From an uncultured Rhodospirillales bacterium (GTDB lineage Bacteria > Pseudomonadota > Alphaproteobacteria > Acetobacterales > Acetobacteraceae): a stretch of DNA of 62,938 bases. Below are positions 33,501-43,200 of this stretch, one piece after another. The notes below the pieces were generated by a model. The model had not been told where the DNA came from. It did not search any database and saw nothing but the letters and a program-made list of their open reading frames with translations. Both the position numbers and the translations under genes were made by a program. Where the stretch lies: contig CAIMSN010000145.1 in assembly GCA_903844135.1 (NCBI GenBank), forward strand, positions 1 to 62,938, written 5' to 3'. Numbering within the stretch: the first letter of the stretch is position 1; every line of letters begins with the position of its first letter.

Positions 33501-34018
33501 GCGTTGACCGCCGCCTTGATCTGCAGCGTGTCCTGGCAGGTCTCGATCAGCAGCGCGTCGACCCCGCCGGCGATCAGGCCGCGGCACTGCTCGGCCAGCG
33601 CGGCCTCGAGCGGGTCGTAGGCGACGTTGCCGAGCGAGGGCAGCTTGGTGCCGGGCCCGATCGAGCCGACCACGTAGCGGTGACGCCCGTCGGAGAAGCT
33701 CTCCGCCGCCTCGCGGGCGAGTTCGGCGGCGAGGCGGTTGATCTCGAGGGTGCGGTCGGCGAGCTCGAATTCCGCCAGCGTGAGCGGCGAGCCGCCGAAG
33801 CTGTTGGTCTCGACCATGTCGGCGCCGGCCTCGAAATAGCCGCGATGGATCTCCCGCACCAGGTCCGGGCGGGACAGGTTGAGCACCTCGGTGCAGTTCT
33901 CGCGTCCCCAGTAGTCGCGCTCGACCTGCAGATCGAGCATCTGCACGCGCGAGCCCATGCCGCCGTCGCAGAGCAGGACCTGGTCGGCGAGGGCGTCGAG
34001 AAGGTGGGGCCGGGTCAT
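30515..34018 (-). CDS. metH: Cobalamin-dependent methionine synthase, single chain
   Basis: An 1167-residue protein with all four MetH modules in one chain. The homocysteine barrel (1-~310) has zinc cysteines Cys224 and Cys290/Cys291 (GLNCATG, GGCCGT). The methyltetrahydrofolate domain follows (~340-600; GERCNANGSKKW). The B12 cap and Rossmann domain has GDVHDIGKN near residue 735, whose His ligates cobalt. The C-terminal SAM-dependent reactivation domain has RGSRYSFGYPACP. It transfers methyl from methyl-THF (made by MetF, encoded at 50.9 kb) to homocysteine. Some alphaproteobacteria split this enzyme; here it is intact. The ATG at 34018 begins the barrel. I see no cobalamin or SAH riboswitch consensus in the ~190-nt upstream gap. 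Confidence 0.97.
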   Translation of the reverse strand: MTRPHLLDALADQVLLCDGGMGSRVQMLDLQVERDYWGRENCTEVLNLSRPDLVREIHRGYFEAGADMVETNSFGGSPLTLAEFELADRTLEINRLAAELAREAAESFSDGRHRYVVGSIGPGTKLPSLGNVAYDPLEAALAEQCRGLIAGGVDALLIETCQDTLQIKAAVNAAKLARAEAGADTPIFVQVTVETTGTLLVGPDIAAAATVIHALDVPLIGLNCATGPQEMSEHVRWLAANWPRLISVQPNAGLPELVDGKTHYPLGAEEMASWIERFVEEDGLNLVGGCCGTSVPHIQALDGMLRGRAGSRRRPAPVARKPVWIPSVASLYAQTPLRQENSYFSIGERCNANGSKKWRELQEAADWDGCVAVGREQAGEGSNALDVCTAFVGRDETAEMDEVIRRFTSSVNAPLVIDSTETPVIESALKLHGGKPIINSINFEDGEGHAQDRMLLARKFGAAVIALTIDEVGMAKTPEDKLRIAERLIGFACGKHGLPQSDLMIDPLTFTVATGNEDDRKLGQWTLEGIKLIRDRFPDVQIILGLSNISFGLNPAARAVLNSVFLDHAVRAGMSGAIVHVSKIRPLHLIAPEEVQVAEDLIFDRRREDYDPLKRLLELFADRKAADAVKKTRAETVEGRLRDRIVDGDRKGLEAELEEARQKMPPLEIINTILLDGMKIVGELFGSGKMQLPFVLQSAETMKAAVAYLEPFMERVEGQTRGTIVLATVKGDVHDIGKNLVDIILTNNGYRVWNLGIKVPLADMIAAAAAHKADAIGMSGLLVKSTVVMRENLEEMARQGLDLPVLLGGAALTRNYVEEECVAAYGGGRVAYARDAFDGLTLMDKIATGELDGYLGAIQSRRKGKGKGRTNKRTPEIAETRGFATVDVAAAQARRRRITSDVAVPEPPFWGARVIEASPNAVIPFLNERSLYQFQWGFRKQGKSLDEFLAWSKQELRPVMKRMLALCAEQEILRPQAITGYWKAAGHGNTLILFEPDGTTEVTRFALPRQPREDGACIADFVRDIEDGPQARDVVGLQVVTVGQKASDVARVWFEANRYQDYLYLHGLSVEMAEAMAEYSHKRMRAELGFAGEDDRDMEKMLSQGYRGSRYSFGYPACPRLEDQEPLLALLEAERVGISLSDGWQLHPEQSTSALVLFNPQAKYFSV

Positions 34019-34212
34019 GATGATCCTGTCCGCATCGTGGGGGCGGCGTTCTGGTCGGCGTCATAGGCCCGCGACCGGACTTGCCGGCGAGGGCGGGGAT
34101 CTCCCTATGTGGGATGCGGATCGTTCTCACAAAGGCGTCCGTCGCTGTCCAGCGTTGCCTATGGCCTCGCCAGTGGCCCTGCCGGCGGCAGAGGAGGGGT
34201 TCGGGAGGCGCG

Positions 34213-34587
34213 ATGAGCGGCGATGCGCGGATGCCATTGCAGGTGGTGGAGCAGGTGGTGGAGCCAGGCGGGGCGCCCGGTGCGGCGGCCCGGGCGGCGC
34301 TGCTCGTGGTCGGACCGGCCGCCGTCGCCCCAGGCGCCGGCTGGGTTTCGGTGGGCTCGGTGCCGGACCAGGAGGTCGGCTGGCACCGGCCGGCCTGCGT
34401 CTGCGGCGCCTGTGGCGGCCGCTCGCCGCTCGCCACCGCGCTGGGTGTGTTGTTTCTGCAACGGGCGCGTGGCGAAATCGCCGATTTCGACCGGGTGGTG
34501 GTGGTGGTTCCGCCCGGGCGCGGCGCCGCGATCGCCGGTGCGTTGCGGGCCGATCTGCTGGTCGGCGGCCGGTTCCTGGTTCGATGA
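34213..34587 (+). CDS. Small protein resembling the distal part of COG0523/CobW GTPases
   Basis: A 124-residue protein, divergent from metH. It lacks a P-loop. Its second half, CVCGACGGRSPLATALGVLF then FDRVVVVVPPGRGAA and the GRF ending, parallels the CxCC...DL..AL..L...DRVVIETTGLADP...RF segment of COG0523/CobW-type metallochaperone GTPases. It could therefore be a decayed copy or a stand-alone derivative. ATG at 34213 is preceded by GGGAGG (34203-34208) with a short 4-nt spacer. Being next to the B12 enzyme gene metH makes a metal or cobalamin link tempting but unproven. Longer frames upstream lack support. Both reality as a gene and homology are moderate. Confidence 0.5.
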   Translation: MSGDARMPLQVVEQVVEPGGAPGAAARAALLVVGPAAVAPGAGWVSVGSVPDQEVGWHRPACVCGACGGRSPLATALGVLFLQRARGEIADFDRVVVVVPPGRGAAIAGALRADLLVGGRFLVR

Positions 34588-34732
34588 TCGTGGCGCGGCC
34601 ATAGAAAAGTCACTCAACTGACGGTAGAGCGTGCTATGGCTGCCGACCTGGGCCGGCTCATGGACGCAGGCGGCACGACTGCGTCCTGCGGTCGGAATTC
34701 GTGACGAGCAGTATCCTGACGAAGGGAATCCC
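34588..34732. other. Promoter region of the secretion/glycosyltransferase locus
   Basis: This short stretch, partly open in frame with the downstream gene from a GTG at 34631, contains a less GC-rich section around CATAGAAAAGTCACTCAA (34598-34615). GAAGGG at 34721-34726 places the ribosome 6 nt before the GTG at 34733. I see no specific operator. Confidence 0.4.
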
Positions 34733-36997
34733 GTGGATCAACGCAACGACGACGCCGGTCTTCACGGCGGTACGCCGAACGATCACGGCGCGAATCCTGG
34801 CCGTTCCGCCGATCCGCTGACGATCAGGCTGCGCGCGGCAATGGCGGCGGCGAAATATCACGGCGTCGAGCTCGACCCGCGCACCTTCCGCGCCGAGCCG
34901 AACGAATCCTCCCCGTCGCCGGCGACGCTGGTCCGCTGGATGGACGACCAGGGCATGATCGCCAAGGGGATGCGCCTGAAATGGCGCTATCTGGTGCGGA
35001 TGCACAATACCCCGCCGATCGTGCTGATGTTCAAGGACGGGTCCGCCGGCCTGTTCGTCACCGCCGACCCGGCACGTGGCGTAGTCTGGCTGCGCGATCC
35101 GATGGGCACCGAGAGCGACCCGATGGTGGCGGTCGACGAGCTGCGCCTGTCGCAGGTCTGGACCGGAGACGTGCTGCTGCTGCGCCGTGCGCGCGGCGGG
35201 GCCGAGGTGGAATCCCCGGTCGACATTCGCTGGCTGATGCGGGTGGTGCTGCGCGAGAAATCGTCGCTGCGCGACATCATGCTCGCCTCGATGGTGCTGT
35301 CGGTGCTGACCATCCTGCCGGCGCTGATCATCATGCAGGTGATCAACAAGGTGATCGCCGAGCATTCCATGGCGACCCTGTTCTCGATCTCGATGATCCT
35401 GATCGTGCTCACCTTCTACGAGACGCTGCTGACCTATGCGCGGCGCGAACTGACCCTGGTGGTGACGGCGCGTCTGGACAGCCGGATCAGCATCCACGTG
35501 TTCAATCGCCTGCTCGCCCTGCCGCTGGAATATTTCGAGCGCCAGCAGGCCGGCAACATCATCGGCCGGGTGATGCAGATCTATAAGGTGCGCGACTTCA
35601 TGACGGGGTCGCTGCTGCGCACCTTCCTCGACCTGTTCACCGTCATGATCATCCTGCCGTTCCTGTTCCTGCTGAGCGCGCCGCTCGCCTGGATGACGCT
35701 GGCCGCGGCGGGCGCGATCGGCCTGATCGTGATCATCTTCATGACCCCGGTCGGCTACTATATCGGCAGGGTGATTTCCGCCGAGATGGAACGCGGCGCG
35801 GTGCTGTACGAGTCGATCGCCGGTATCCGCACGCTGAAGACCCTGGCGCTGGAGCCCGCCCGCAAGCAGGACTGGGACGAGAAGACCGCCGAGGTCACGC
35901 GCTGGAAGCTGGCGGCCGGCCGCATGAGCAACTGGCCGCAGACCATCATCATGCCGATCGAGATGTTCATCAGCCGCGGCATCCTGCTGGTCGGCGCCTA
36001 CATGGCGCTCAGCGATCCCAATGGCGGCTCTGTCGGCGCCGGCGGGCTGGTGGCGTTCATGATGCTGGGCGGCCGCGTCGCCGCCCCGCTGGTCGGTTTC
36101 GCCCGCCTGCTGGAGGATTTCACCGAAGTCCGCACAGCGCTCGGCGAGGTCGGCTCGGTGCTGAACAACCCGACCGAGACCCGCGCGCTGACCACCGGCA
36201 TGCGGCCCAAGATCCTGGGCGCGCTCTCGTTCATCGACGTCAATTTCGTCTATCCCGGCGCCTCGAACAAGGCGCTGGACGGGGTCGAGTTCTCGATCCC
36301 GGCCGGCACGTCGCTGGGCGTGGTCGGCCGAAGCGGGTCCGGCAAGTCGACCATCACCCGCCTGCTGCAGGGCGTGAGCCGGAACTACACCGGCTACCTG
36401 AAGCTCGACGGCATCGACATGCGCGAGATCAACCTCAACCATCTGCGCCGCTCGTTCGGCGTCGTGCTGCAGGACAACTTCCTGTTCCGCGGCACGATCC
36501 GCGACAACATCACCGCGGGACGCCCCGGCCTGACGCTCGACGACGTGGTACGCGCCGCCCGCCTGGCCGGCGCCGAGGAGTTCATCGAGCGCATGCCGGC
36601 CGGCTACGAGACCTTCATCGAGGAAGGCTCGACCAACATCTCCGGCGGCCAGAAGCAGCGCCTGGCGATCGCGCGCGCGCTGATCTCCGACCCCAAGCTG
36701 CTGATCCTGGACGAGGCGACCTCGGCGCTCGACCCGGAGAGCGAGGCGCTGGTCAACGCCAACCTGTCGCGCATCGCCAAGGGGCGCACGATGGTGATCG
36801 TCTCGCACCGTCTCTCCTCGCTGGTCGATTGCGACCAGATCCTGGTGATGGAACAGGGCAAGGTGAACGATATCGGGCCGCACAGCGTCCTGGTGGAGCG
36901 GTGCGCGATCTATCGCCAGCTCTGGATGCAGCAGAACCGGCATCTCAGCCCGGACCGCAATGCCGGTCCGGCGCCGATGCTGGCCGAGGGAGACTGA
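34733..36997 (+). CDS. Type I secretion ABC transporter with C39-like (peptidase-dead) domain
   Basis: A 754-residue fused ABC exporter of the HlyB class. Residues ~30-155 form a C39-peptidase-like domain without the catalytic Cys, i.e. the substrate-docking type rather than a bacteriocin leader peptidase. Residues ~165-450 are the six-helix exporter domain. Residues ~475-730 are the ATPase with GRSGSGKST (~533), ISGGQKQR (~636), LLILDEATSAL (~657) and SHRLSS (~688). Start GTG 34733 is supported by GAAGGG; an upstream in-frame GTG at 34631 has no such site. It is followed after 3 nt by the HlyD adaptor. The cargo is not encoded nearby; an RTX-like or glycosylated surface protein is plausible. 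Confidence 0.92.
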   Translation: MDQRNDDAGLHGGTPNDHGANPGRSADPLTIRLRAAMAAAKYHGVELDPRTFRAEPNESSPSPATLVRWMDDQGMIAKGMRLKWRYLVRMHNTPPIVLMFKDGSAGLFVTADPARGVVWLRDPMGTESDPMVAVDELRLSQVWTGDVLLLRRARGGAEVESPVDIRWLMRVVLREKSSLRDIMLASMVLSVLTILPALIIMQVINKVIAEHSMATLFSISMILIVLTFYETLLTYARRELTLVVTARLDSRISIHVFNRLLALPLEYFERQQAGNIIGRVMQIYKVRDFMTGSLLRTFLDLFTVMIILPFLFLLSAPLAWMTLAAAGAIGLIVIIFMTPVGYYIGRVISAEMERGAVLYESIAGIRTLKTLALEPARKQDWDEKTAEVTRWKLAAGRMSNWPQTIIMPIEMFISRGILLVGAYMALSDPNGGSVGAGGLVAFMMLGGRVAAPLVGFARLLEDFTEVRTALGEVGSVLNNPTETRALTTGMRPKILGALSFIDVNFVYPGASNKALDGVEFSIPAGTSLGVVGRSGSGKSTITRLLQGVSRNYTGYLKLDGIDMREINLNHLRRSFGVVLQDNFLFRGTIRDNITAGRPGLTLDDVVRAARLAGAEEFIERMPAGYETFIEEGSTNISGGQKQRLAIARALISDPKLLILDEATSALDPESEALVNANLSRIAKGRTMVIVSHRLSSLVDCDQILVMEQGKVNDIGPHSVLVERCAIYRQLWMQQNRHLSPDRNAGPAPMLAEGD

Positions 36998-37000
36998 ACC

Positions 37001-38446
37001 ATGAGCGGTTCCACCGACATCGTTCCGGAGGGCGTCGGCCGGGCGCCCGGCCGCGCCGTCTCGCGCAACCGTGCCGACAACGACGACCTGCCGCCGGCGC
37101 TGCTGGAATTCCACTCGCCCAGCGCCGCGATCGCGGCGATGCCGCCGACCCCCTCGGCGCGCTACGTCACCTGGATCATCTCCTCGATGGCCATCGCCAG
37201 CCTGCTGGCGATGGCGCTGTTCCCGCTCAGCCAGGTCGTCACCGCCAGCGGCGCGCTGGTGCCGACCGTGCCGGAAATCGTCGTGCAACCCCTGGTCACC
37301 TCGATCATCCGGTCGATCGACGTGCACGAGGGCGACGTGGTGCACAAGGGCGAGGTGCTGGCGCATCTCGATCCGACCAGCAGCGATGCCGACTACGACA
37401 ACCTCACGCAGCAGACCCAGAGCCTGCAGGCGGAGGTCGCGCGGCTGACCGCGGAAGTCACCGGCAAGGACTACGTGGTCGATCCTTCAAATCCGGCCTC
37501 CACCCAGCAGGCGGCGATCTTCCTGCGCCGCAAGGCCGAATACGCCGCCAAGATGACCAACTACGACCAGCAGATCGCGTCGCTGCAGAGCGACGTGGTC
37601 GGCTACCAGGCGAACGCGGCGATGTTCGCCGGACGGGTCAAGGTCGCCTCGGACGTGCACAACATGCGTCTCGAGCTGCAGCGCGACCAAGTCGGCAGCC
37701 GGCTGAACTCGCTCGCCTCGCAGGACGACCTGATGGAAGCCGAACGCTCGCAGATCTCGGCGCAGCAGAGCGCCACCTCTGCGCGCGGCAAGCTCAACGC
37801 CATGATCGCCGAGCGCGACGGCTACGTGCAGAGCAGCAAGGCCGAGACCTACCAGTCCCTGACCGACGCGCAGCGCAAGCTGTATGACGCGACCAGCCAG
37901 TTGGCCAAGGCGCGCCAGCAGAAGGACCTTCTGGTCATGCGCGCGGATCGCGACGCGGTGGTGCTGAACATCGCGCACGTCTCGGTCGGATCCGTCATCA
38001 CCACGGCGCAGCAATTCATGACCCTGACCCCGCTCGACGCGCCGCTCGAGATCGAGGCCCGCCTGCCGGCGAACCAGGCCGGCTACGTCAAGCTGGGCGA
38101 CAAGGCGCAGGTCAAGTTCCAGACCTTCAGCTATGTCCAGTACGGCGGCGCCGACGCCGAAGTGACCAACATCAGCGCCGACAGCTTCTCGCCGGATCAG
38201 GCCCAGGCGACCGCCGCCAGCGCGCCGGCGAACGGCCTGACCACGCCGGGCGGCAGCGCTCCGTCGTTCTACCGCGTCAGGCTGCGCATCGATCATTATT
38301 CGCTGCATGGCGTGCCGAAGTTCTTCAAGCCCACCGCCGGCATGATCGTCACCTCCGACATCAACGTCGGCAAGCGGACCATCCTGCAATATCTGCTCTC
38401 GACGGTCCTGCCGACCATGAGCGAAGGCATGCGCGACCCGTCCTGA
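37001..38446 (+). CDS. HlyD-family type I secretion membrane-fusion protein
   Basis: A 481-residue periplasmic adaptor. It has a cytoplasmic ~52-residue N-terminus and one membrane segment (~55-76, YVTWIISSMAIASLLAMAL). A lipoyl half (GALVPTVPEIVVQPLV) leads into a long alpha-hairpin with coiled-coil character (~120-330) and a C-terminal beta domain (IEARLPANQAGYVKLGDKAQVKF). It should link the ABC exporter to an outer-membrane TolC-type channel that is not in this window. The ATG follows the exporter stop by 3 nt, with GGGAG upstream, so the two are co-translated. The adaptor is of the HlyD class rather than the RND type. Confidence 0.92.
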   Translation: MSGSTDIVPEGVGRAPGRAVSRNRADNDDLPPALLEFHSPSAAIAAMPPTPSARYVTWIISSMAIASLLAMALFPLSQVVTASGALVPTVPEIVVQPLVTSIIRSIDVHEGDVVHKGEVLAHLDPTSSDADYDNLTQQTQSLQAEVARLTAEVTGKDYVVDPSNPASTQQAAIFLRRKAEYAAKMTNYDQQIASLQSDVVGYQANAAMFAGRVKVASDVHNMRLELQRDQVGSRLNSLASQDDLMEAERSQISAQQSATSARGKLNAMIAERDGYVQSSKAETYQSLTDAQRKLYDATSQLAKARQQKDLLVMRADRDAVVLNIAHVSVGSVITTAQQFMTLTPLDAPLEIEARLPANQAGYVKLGDKAQVKFQTFSYVQYGGADAEVTNISADSFSPDQAQATAASAPANGLTTPGGSAPSFYRVRLRIDHYSLHGVPKFFKPTAGMIVTSDINVGKRTILQYLLSTVLPTMSEGMRDPS

Positions 38447-38481
38447 GTCCGCACCGTTATCCAGGAGCGTTGCACGTACCG

Positions 38482-40272
38482 ATGGCGAGTTTCCTGACAC
38501 AGCGTCTGGCGGCGGCGTTCTCGCCCCAGGCGAAGTTCCGCTACGCATTGTCGCTGATCGAGGCTGGCGAGGTCGCCCGGGCGTTCCATCCGCTCAGCGC
38601 CGCGGCCACCGCCGGCATCCCGGAAGCACAGTTCAGGGTCGGCCGCGCCTACCTCGACGGCGCCGGCGTGCCGGTCAGCCGCGAGGAGGGCGCGCGCTGG
38701 ATGGAGCGCGCGGCCGAGGCGGGATGGGTCGAATCCCAGGTCGTGCTGGCGACGCTGTATCTGTTCGGCCTGGTCGGCGGCGTCTCCGCCGGCGCCAACG
38801 CGGTCTTCGCCTCCGGCCCGGCGCAGCAGGAGGCCAAGCCGGATTACGAACGCGCCGCCTTCTGGGCGAAGCGCGCCGCGGAAGCCGGTTCCCCGGACGG
38901 TCAGGCGCTCTACGCCTACGTGCTGACGTCCGGCTCGCCGGAGCTGCGCGACCTTCCGACCGCCGATGCCTGGTACGCCAAGTCGGCCGCCGCCGGATGC
39001 CCGCAGGGCCATCTCGGCCTGGCGCTCGCCCAGTTGCGCAACGCCCTCGACGCCGACGGCCAGAAGCAGGCGGCCGCCAGCCTGGCCAAGGCCGCGGAAG
39101 GCGGGCTCGGCACCGCTCTGTATCTCCTGGGGGTGATGACCGAGCGCGGCGCCGGCGTGAAGCAGGACATCGCCGCTGCGACCGAGCTGTATCGTCAGGC
39201 CGCCGAACGCCATGTGCGCTCCGGCGAGGCGCGCTACGGGCTGGCGCTGATGGAGGGCCGTGGCGTCGACCGCAATACGACCCAGGGCGAGAGCTGGCTG
39301 CGACGCGCGGCACTGGCCGGCGATGCCGAGGCGGCCGCCCTGGTCGGCGACATCTACACCAAGGGCGGCGATCTACCGCCGAACTACGCCGAGGCCGCAA
39401 GCTGGTATGGCCGCTCCGCCGCCGCCGGCCATGCCGCGTCGGCGCGGGCGCTGGGCCTGCTCTATCTCACCGGCGCCGGCGTGCCCCGCGATCCCGAGGA
39501 GGCGGCGCGCTGGTTCCGCCATTCCGCCGAACGCGGCGACCAGCTCGCCCATGTCGATCTCGGCAACCTGGTGCTGTCCGGCGGCGGCAGCGAGGAGGAT
39601 CGCAACACCGCGCGGATCCGCTTCGAGCAGGCGGCCGAGACCGGCGACCTGGTGGCCGCGTTCAATTTCGGCGTCTGCCTCGCCGAAGGCGTCGGCATCG
39701 AGCGCAACGACCGGCAGGCGGCGCTGTGGCTGCGTCGCGCCGCCGACGGGGTGGTGAACGCGCAATATTGGTACGGCCGCATGCTCGCCGAGGGACGTGG
39801 CGTCGAGATCGACCTGAAGGAAGGCCGCGCCTGGATCGCCAAGGCCGCAGAGGCCGGCCTGCCGGATGCGGAGATGGCCTACGGCGAGATGCTGCTGGGC
39901 GGCCGCGGCGGCCCACGCGACCATGCCGCCGCGCTGCAGATGTTCGAGCGCGCCGCCGGCCAGGGCCATCTGAACGCGATGTTCTCGGTCGCCGCCATGT
40001 ATGGCGGCGGCCACGACGTGCCGGAGGATCGCGCCCGGGCGCAGTCCTGGTTCCGTCAGGCGGCGGAGCGCGGCCATGCGATGGCGCAGTTGATGCTCGG
40101 CCGCTATCTGTCGCGCGGCCTCGGCGGCGAGACCGACCTCGGCAATGCCAAGCTCTGGCTGCAGCGTGCCAAGTCCCAGGGCCTGAGCCAGGCGGATGTC
40201 GAGCTGGCCCGGCTCGGCAACAAGCCGTCAGCGCCGCCACCGCCGGTCGCCCGTGCCGCCAGCCAGAACTAG
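38482..40272 (+). CDS. Sel1-like repeat protein in the secretion locus
   Basis: A 596-residue protein made almost wholly of about 15 Sel1-like repeats of ~36 residues. A representative unit has AASWYGRSAAAGHAASARAL then GLLYLTGAGVPRDPEE. There is no signal peptide or membrane helix, so it is likely a cytoplasmic solenoid scaffold, as Sel1 proteins often organise exopolysaccharide or signalling complexes. The ATG at 38482 begins the conserved part; the AGGAG at 38463-38467 is rather far (14 nt) and a TTG at 38470 is an alternative start. It sits between the HlyD adaptor and the large glycosyltransferase, in the same direction with small gaps, suggesting it scaffolds export or glycosylation. 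Partner is unknown. Confidence 0.9.
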   Translation: MASFLTQRLAAAFSPQAKFRYALSLIEAGEVARAFHPLSAAATAGIPEAQFRVGRAYLDGAGVPVSREEGARWMERAAEAGWVESQVVLATLYLFGLVGGVSAGANAVFASGPAQQEAKPDYERAAFWAKRAAEAGSPDGQALYAYVLTSGSPELRDLPTADAWYAKSAAAGCPQGHLGLALAQLRNALDADGQKQAAASLAKAAEGGLGTALYLLGVMTERGAGVKQDIAAATELYRQAAERHVRSGEARYGLALMEGRGVDRNTTQGESWLRRAALAGDAEAAALVGDIYTKGGDLPPNYAEAASWYGRSAAAGHAASARALGLLYLTGAGVPRDPEEAARWFRHSAERGDQLAHVDLGNLVLSGGGSEEDRNTARIRFEQAAETGDLVAAFNFGVCLAEGVGIERNDRQAALWLRRAADGVVNAQYWYGRMLAEGRGVEIDLKEGRAWIAKAAEAGLPDAEMAYGEMLLGGRGGPRDHAAALQMFERAAGQGHLNAMFSVAAMYGGGHDVPEDRARAQSWFRQAAERGHAMAQLMLGRYLSRGLGGETDLGNAKLWLQRAKSQGLSQADVELARLGNKPSAPPPPVARAASQN

Positions 40273-40296
40273 CGCCGGCCTCCTTCCAGGCCGGGC

Positions 40297-43200
40297 ATGA
40301 TCGACGGCGCAGACCTGGACCGCATACCGCACGCCGGGTCCGAGCCTGGCGTGCGGCTGGCGCGGATCACCGACGCCGATCGCGCCGCCTGGCGCGAATG
40401 GGCCACGGAGCGGGCGCAGGATTCTTTCCGGCGCGGCAGGATCGCCACCGAGCTCGGCCAGCCGGAGGAGGCGCGGCGCTGGCTCGAGCGCGCGCACAGG
40501 CTGGCGCCGGACTCGTCCACCGTGACGTTTCCCCTGGCGGTGGCGCGGCTGAGCTGCGGCGACCCCGACGGTGCGATCCGCCTGCTGCTGCCGCTGCTGC
40601 GTCGCTTCGACCTGCGCGAGGGGTGGATCCTGCTCGGCGCCGCCCGCCTGTCGGCGAACGCGCCCGACGAGGCCGCTGCGGCGATCGCCGAGGCGCTGCG
40701 TCGCCACGCGCCGGATCGCAGCGTCGCCGGCCTGCTGACCGAGATTGCCAGATCCGCCGGCTGGCCCGGCTGGTGCGGCCTGTCCGGCGACGGGACCCTG
40801 AAGCTGGACCGGCCGGCCGGCCTGATGCGCGCCGAGACCGCGCTGCACATCAGTCTGGACGGCGTCGCGGTCAGGGCGAAGGGCCGGGGCGAGCGCGTGT
40901 CGCTGCCGCCAGGCTGGGAACGGGCCGCGTCGATCGCGGTGAGCCGCGGCGGCAGGGCGTTGCTCGGCAGCCCGATCGACGTCGCGGCGATCCTGCGCAC
41001 GGAGGGGTTCGTCGAGGCGGTCGACGGCGAACTGACCGGCTGGATCTGGCATCCCGGAGAGCCGGAGCGGACGCCGGTGGTGACGCTCACCGATTGCGCC
41101 GGCAGGAGCGTCGCCCTGGCGATGGAGCGCCTGGCGGAGCTGCCGACGGCGGAGTCGCCGCTCGCCCGCCCGCGGCTGCTCAGCCTCGATCCGGCGCGGC
41201 TCGGCCGGCTGCGTCTCGCCGACGGCCCGGTCGCGCTGCGCGGCAGCGACGGGCGGGCACTGGCCGGCAGTCCGCTCGATCCTGGCCTGGAACGGCGGGC
41301 GGCCGGCGCGCTCGCCGCGATCCAGGCCGTCGCCAGCAGGACGGTGGTGCTGGCGCGTGCCGGCCTGGCCGCGCCCGGTGCATCCGCCGCCGCGCTCGTG
41401 GCCGACATCGGCATGCCGCCGCCGTTCCTCCCGGTGCCGGCGTCGCTGGTCGGAACCAGGCCGACGGTCGGACCGGCGCGGCCGGTCGACGTGGTGGTGC
41501 CGGTCTATCGCCATCTCCGCCGTACGCTGGACTGCCTCGAGAGCGTGCTGGCGAGCCTGGCCCCAGGCGACCGTGCCGCCAACCGCGCCGGCGACCGGCA
41601 CGGGTTGGCGGGAACCAGGCTGGTGGTGGTCGAGGATGCGTCGCCGGAGGCGGCGCTGGCCGAGGCGCTGATGGCGATGGCAGCGGCGGGCCGGATCGTG
41701 CTGATCCGCAGGCCTGCCAATGGCGGCTATCCGGCCAGCGCCAATGACGGCATCGCCGCCTGCCAGGATCGCGACGTGGTGCTGCTCAATGCCGATACGC
41801 TGGTCGCGCCGGGCTGGCTGGAGGCGCTGCGCCGGGCGGCCTACAGCGCGCCGGACGTCGGCACCGCGACGCCGCTCTCGAACGAGGCCACGATCCTCAG
41901 CTACCCCGACCAGCGCGCGCGCAATCCGGCGCCTGACCTGGCCGGCACCCGGCGCATGACGGCGCTGGCGGCGGAGGCGAACGGCGACCGGGTCGAGGAG
42001 ATTCCCACCGGCCACGGCTTCTGCCTGTATCTGCGCCGTGACTGTCTCGATCAGGCGGGGCTGCTGCGCGAGGATCTGTTCGCGCAGGGCTATGGCGAGG
42101 AGAACGATTTCTGCCTGCGCGCGCGCCATCTCGGCTGGCGCCACGTCGCAGCGCTCGGCGCCTACGTCGCGCATGAGGGCAACGTCTCGTTCGGCGCCGC
42201 GCGCACCGACCTGATGCGTCGCAATCTGGAGATCCTGAACCGGCTGCATCCCGGCTACGACGCGCTGATCCAGGCGCATCTCGCGTCCGACCCGCTCGCG
42301 CCGGCCAGGTTCCGTCTCGACATGGCGCGATGGACGCGGTTGCGGCGCGACCTGCCGGGCAGCGTCCGGACGGCGGGCGGCGAGCGGCGGCGCGCGGCGC
42401 TGCTGCTGACGCATCGCCAGGGCGGCGGCGTCGAGAAGGTGGTGCGCGAACGCGCGCGCCAGCTCCGCGCGCAGGGCAAGCGACCGATCGTGCTGCGCCC
42501 GGAAGGCGAGACGGTGCTGCTGTCCGACCTCTCCGTCGAGGAGAGTTTCCCCAACCTTCGTTTCACGCTGCCGGCGCAGTTCGAGCAGTTGGCCGCGCTG
42601 CTGGCGGAGGACGGGGTGGAGGAGGCGGAGTGGCATCACCTGCTGGGCCATCATCCCGCCCTGCGCGGTCTGTGCGCCCGTCTCGGCGTGCCCTACGACG
42701 CCTACATCCACGATTACGCCTGGTTCTGTCAGCGGATCGCGCTTGTCGGGCCGCAGGGCCGCTATTGCGGCGAGCCCGATCCGTCCGGCTGCGAGAGCTG
42801 CATCGCGGCGCAGGGCTCGAACTTCACCGAGCAGATCGGCGTGCGTGCGCTGCTCAAGCGCTCGGCGCGCGAACTGGCGGACGCACGCCGGGTGGTGGCG
42901 CCTTCGGAGGACGCGGCGCGCCGCATCGCCCGGCATTTTCCCGGCATCCGCCCGGTGGTCGTGCCCTGGGAGGACGATCGCCCCGATCTGTCGCTGGAGC
43001 GACTGGCGTCGATGTCGTCGCTCGGTCCGCGCGCGAGCGTGGCCGCGCGCGCTGCCACGCTTGCGCGCGTGTCGCCCGGCCCGGGCGCCGGTCCGGCACC
43101 GGACGTGCGTCCGGCCAGGATCGTGGTGATCGGCGGCATCGGCCGGGAGAAGGGCTACGACGTGCTGCTCGACTGCCTGGCGGACGCCGGCGCCCGGGCT

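Noticed and set aside
34019-34212. Cobalamin or SAH riboswitch before metH
   Set aside because: A GCCACTGG string recalls the B12 riboswitch core, but the surrounding GGTGxAAxTCC and B12-box elements are absent, and no SAH-riboswitch core was recognised.
34658-37366. 902-residue minus-strand open frame
   Set aside because: Antisense to the clearly real type I exporter; composition is a typical His/Gln/Arg/Asp shadow.
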